Shown here one piece after another: positions 9,380 to 9,643 of a stretch of 9,643 nucleotides of DNA; the stretch's first letter is position 1, and the number at the start of each line of letters is the position of its first letter. A model generated the notes under the pieces. The model saw nothing but the letters and a program-made list of their open reading frames with translations. It did not search any database and was not told the DNA's origin. Source of the DNA: Clostridia bacterium (lineage in GTDB: Bacteria; Bacillota; Clostridia; Oscillospirales; Butyricicoccaceae). A program made the translations under genes and the position numbers. The DNA is taken from contig JAFYOK010000063.1 in NCBI GenBank assembly GCA_017560175.1, forward strand, positions 1-9,643. Reading direction: 5' to 3'.

Positions 9380-9643
9380 TTCCCTGTGTAAGGGAAGGGG
9401 GACCACGATAGTGGTGGATGAGTTGTTTATTTGTTATGTTCTTCTTTTGTGCCCGCCCTTAGTAAGGGCGGGGGGACCGCATTGCGGTGGGAGGGTTTGT
9501 CTATTGAATTGAATTCCTTAAACAAACCCTTTAGTCAGCCTGACGGCTGCCAGCTCCCCTTACCAAGGGGAGCCTCCAAAGCGGAAAATTCCGTAGACAA
9601 CTCATCAGTCACCTAACGGTGACAGCTTCCCTTACACAGGGAA
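9380..9643. repeat. Outer palindromic (MITE-like) repeat element, cut by the window edge
   Basis: Positions 9380-9397 and 9626-9643 are perfect 18-bp inverted repeats (TTCCCTGTGTAAGGGAAG against its reverse complement). A second matching block, GATGAGTTGT at 9417-9426 and its complement at 9597-9606, lies inboard. Each arm also folds on itself: TTCCCT/AGGGAA (9380-9396), ACCAC-GATA-GTGGT (9402-9415), and GTCACC-TAAC-GGTGAC (9608-9623). No coding frame is convincing. Short terminal inverted repeats without a gene suggest a non-autonomous mobile element or a REP/BIME-like repeat. The outer boundary may continue past 9643. Confidence 0.7.
9453..9573. repeat. Inner palindromic repeat nested in the outer one
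   Basis: This block has the same plan as the outer element. The left arm has hairpin CCGCCCTT-AGT-AAGGGCGG (9453-9471), hairpin ACCGC-ATT-GCGGT (9476-9488) and AGGGTTTGT (9492-9500). The right arm is inverted: ACAAACCCT (9522-9530), hairpin CAGCC-TGAC-GGCTG (9536-9549) and hairpin GCTCCCCTT-ACC-AAGGGGAGC (9553-9573). The centre (9501-9521) is short and AT-rich. It lies wholly between the arms of the outer element. A further small hairpin, CGGAA-AA-TTCCG (9582-9593), follows. Confidence 0.7.

Noticed and set aside
8270..9406. Minus-strand open frame opposite the foldase gene
   Set aside because: It would run through the foldase terminator and promoter. The sense gene has a signal peptide, parvulin-like fold and strong ribosome site.
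9228..9616. Small plus-strand open frames across the right-end repeats
   Set aside because: They overlap the foldase gene, its terminator and the palindromic elements. They lack ribosome sites, and their Arg/Cys/Gly-rich products are typical of translated repeats.

Overview
The window looks like a chromosomal housekeeping segment from a fairly GC-rich, Gram-positive anaerobe of the class Clostridia, probably a Ruminococcaceae/Oscillospiraceae-type gut bacterium. This is inferred from four things: the gene order (a glmU-position gene, prs, pth, mfd, then a PrsA/SurA-type foldase, as in many Firmicutes), strong Shine-Dalgarno sites, C/G-ending codons with almost no TTA, CTA or TCA, and hairpin-rich intergenic repeats. 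The species cannot be named from the sequence alone.

Layout. Positions 1-200 (minus strand) hold the first 66 codons of a gene that runs off the left edge, possibly a DnaD-domain or winged-helix replication protein. A divergent promoter region (201-338) separates it from a plus-strand run: a GlmU-like acetyltransferase whose N-terminal uridylyltransferase domain is reduced and lacks its signature motif (339-1403); ribose-phosphate pyrophosphokinase prs (1458-2411); a terminator-like hairpin; peptidyl-tRNA hydrolase pth (2498-3109); a 285-bp spacer full of hairpins, including a regular array of four mini-hairpins just before the next ribosome site; transcription-repair coupling factor mfd (3395-6865); a strong terminator with a possible promoter embedded in it; an MFS transporter with a TTG start (6970-8202); another terminator and an extended -10 promoter; and an exported parvulin-like foldase (8315-9310) with its own terminator.

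The last ~265 bp (9380-9643) contain no credible gene. They hold two nested palindromic repeat elements. Each is built from two arms with the same modular plan (long hairpin, short hairpin, conserved G-rich/TTTGT end), and the stems vary in sequence while keeping their pairing.

How the genes relate. GlmU-type acetylation feeds cell-wall precursor synthesis, Prs makes PRPP for nucleotides, Pth rescues peptidyl-tRNA, Mfd couples repair to stalled transcription, and the foldase helps exported proteins fold. These are conserved neighbours more than one pathway. Compared with the well-known Bacillus subtilis order (glmU-prs-ctc-pth-fin-mfd), ctc and fin are absent here and an MFS transporter sits between mfd and the foldase. 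No clear new defence or mobile gene system is present. The most unusual items are the shrunken GlmU, the nested hairpin elements, the mini-hairpin array before mfd, and the foldase that lacks the usual parvulin histidines.
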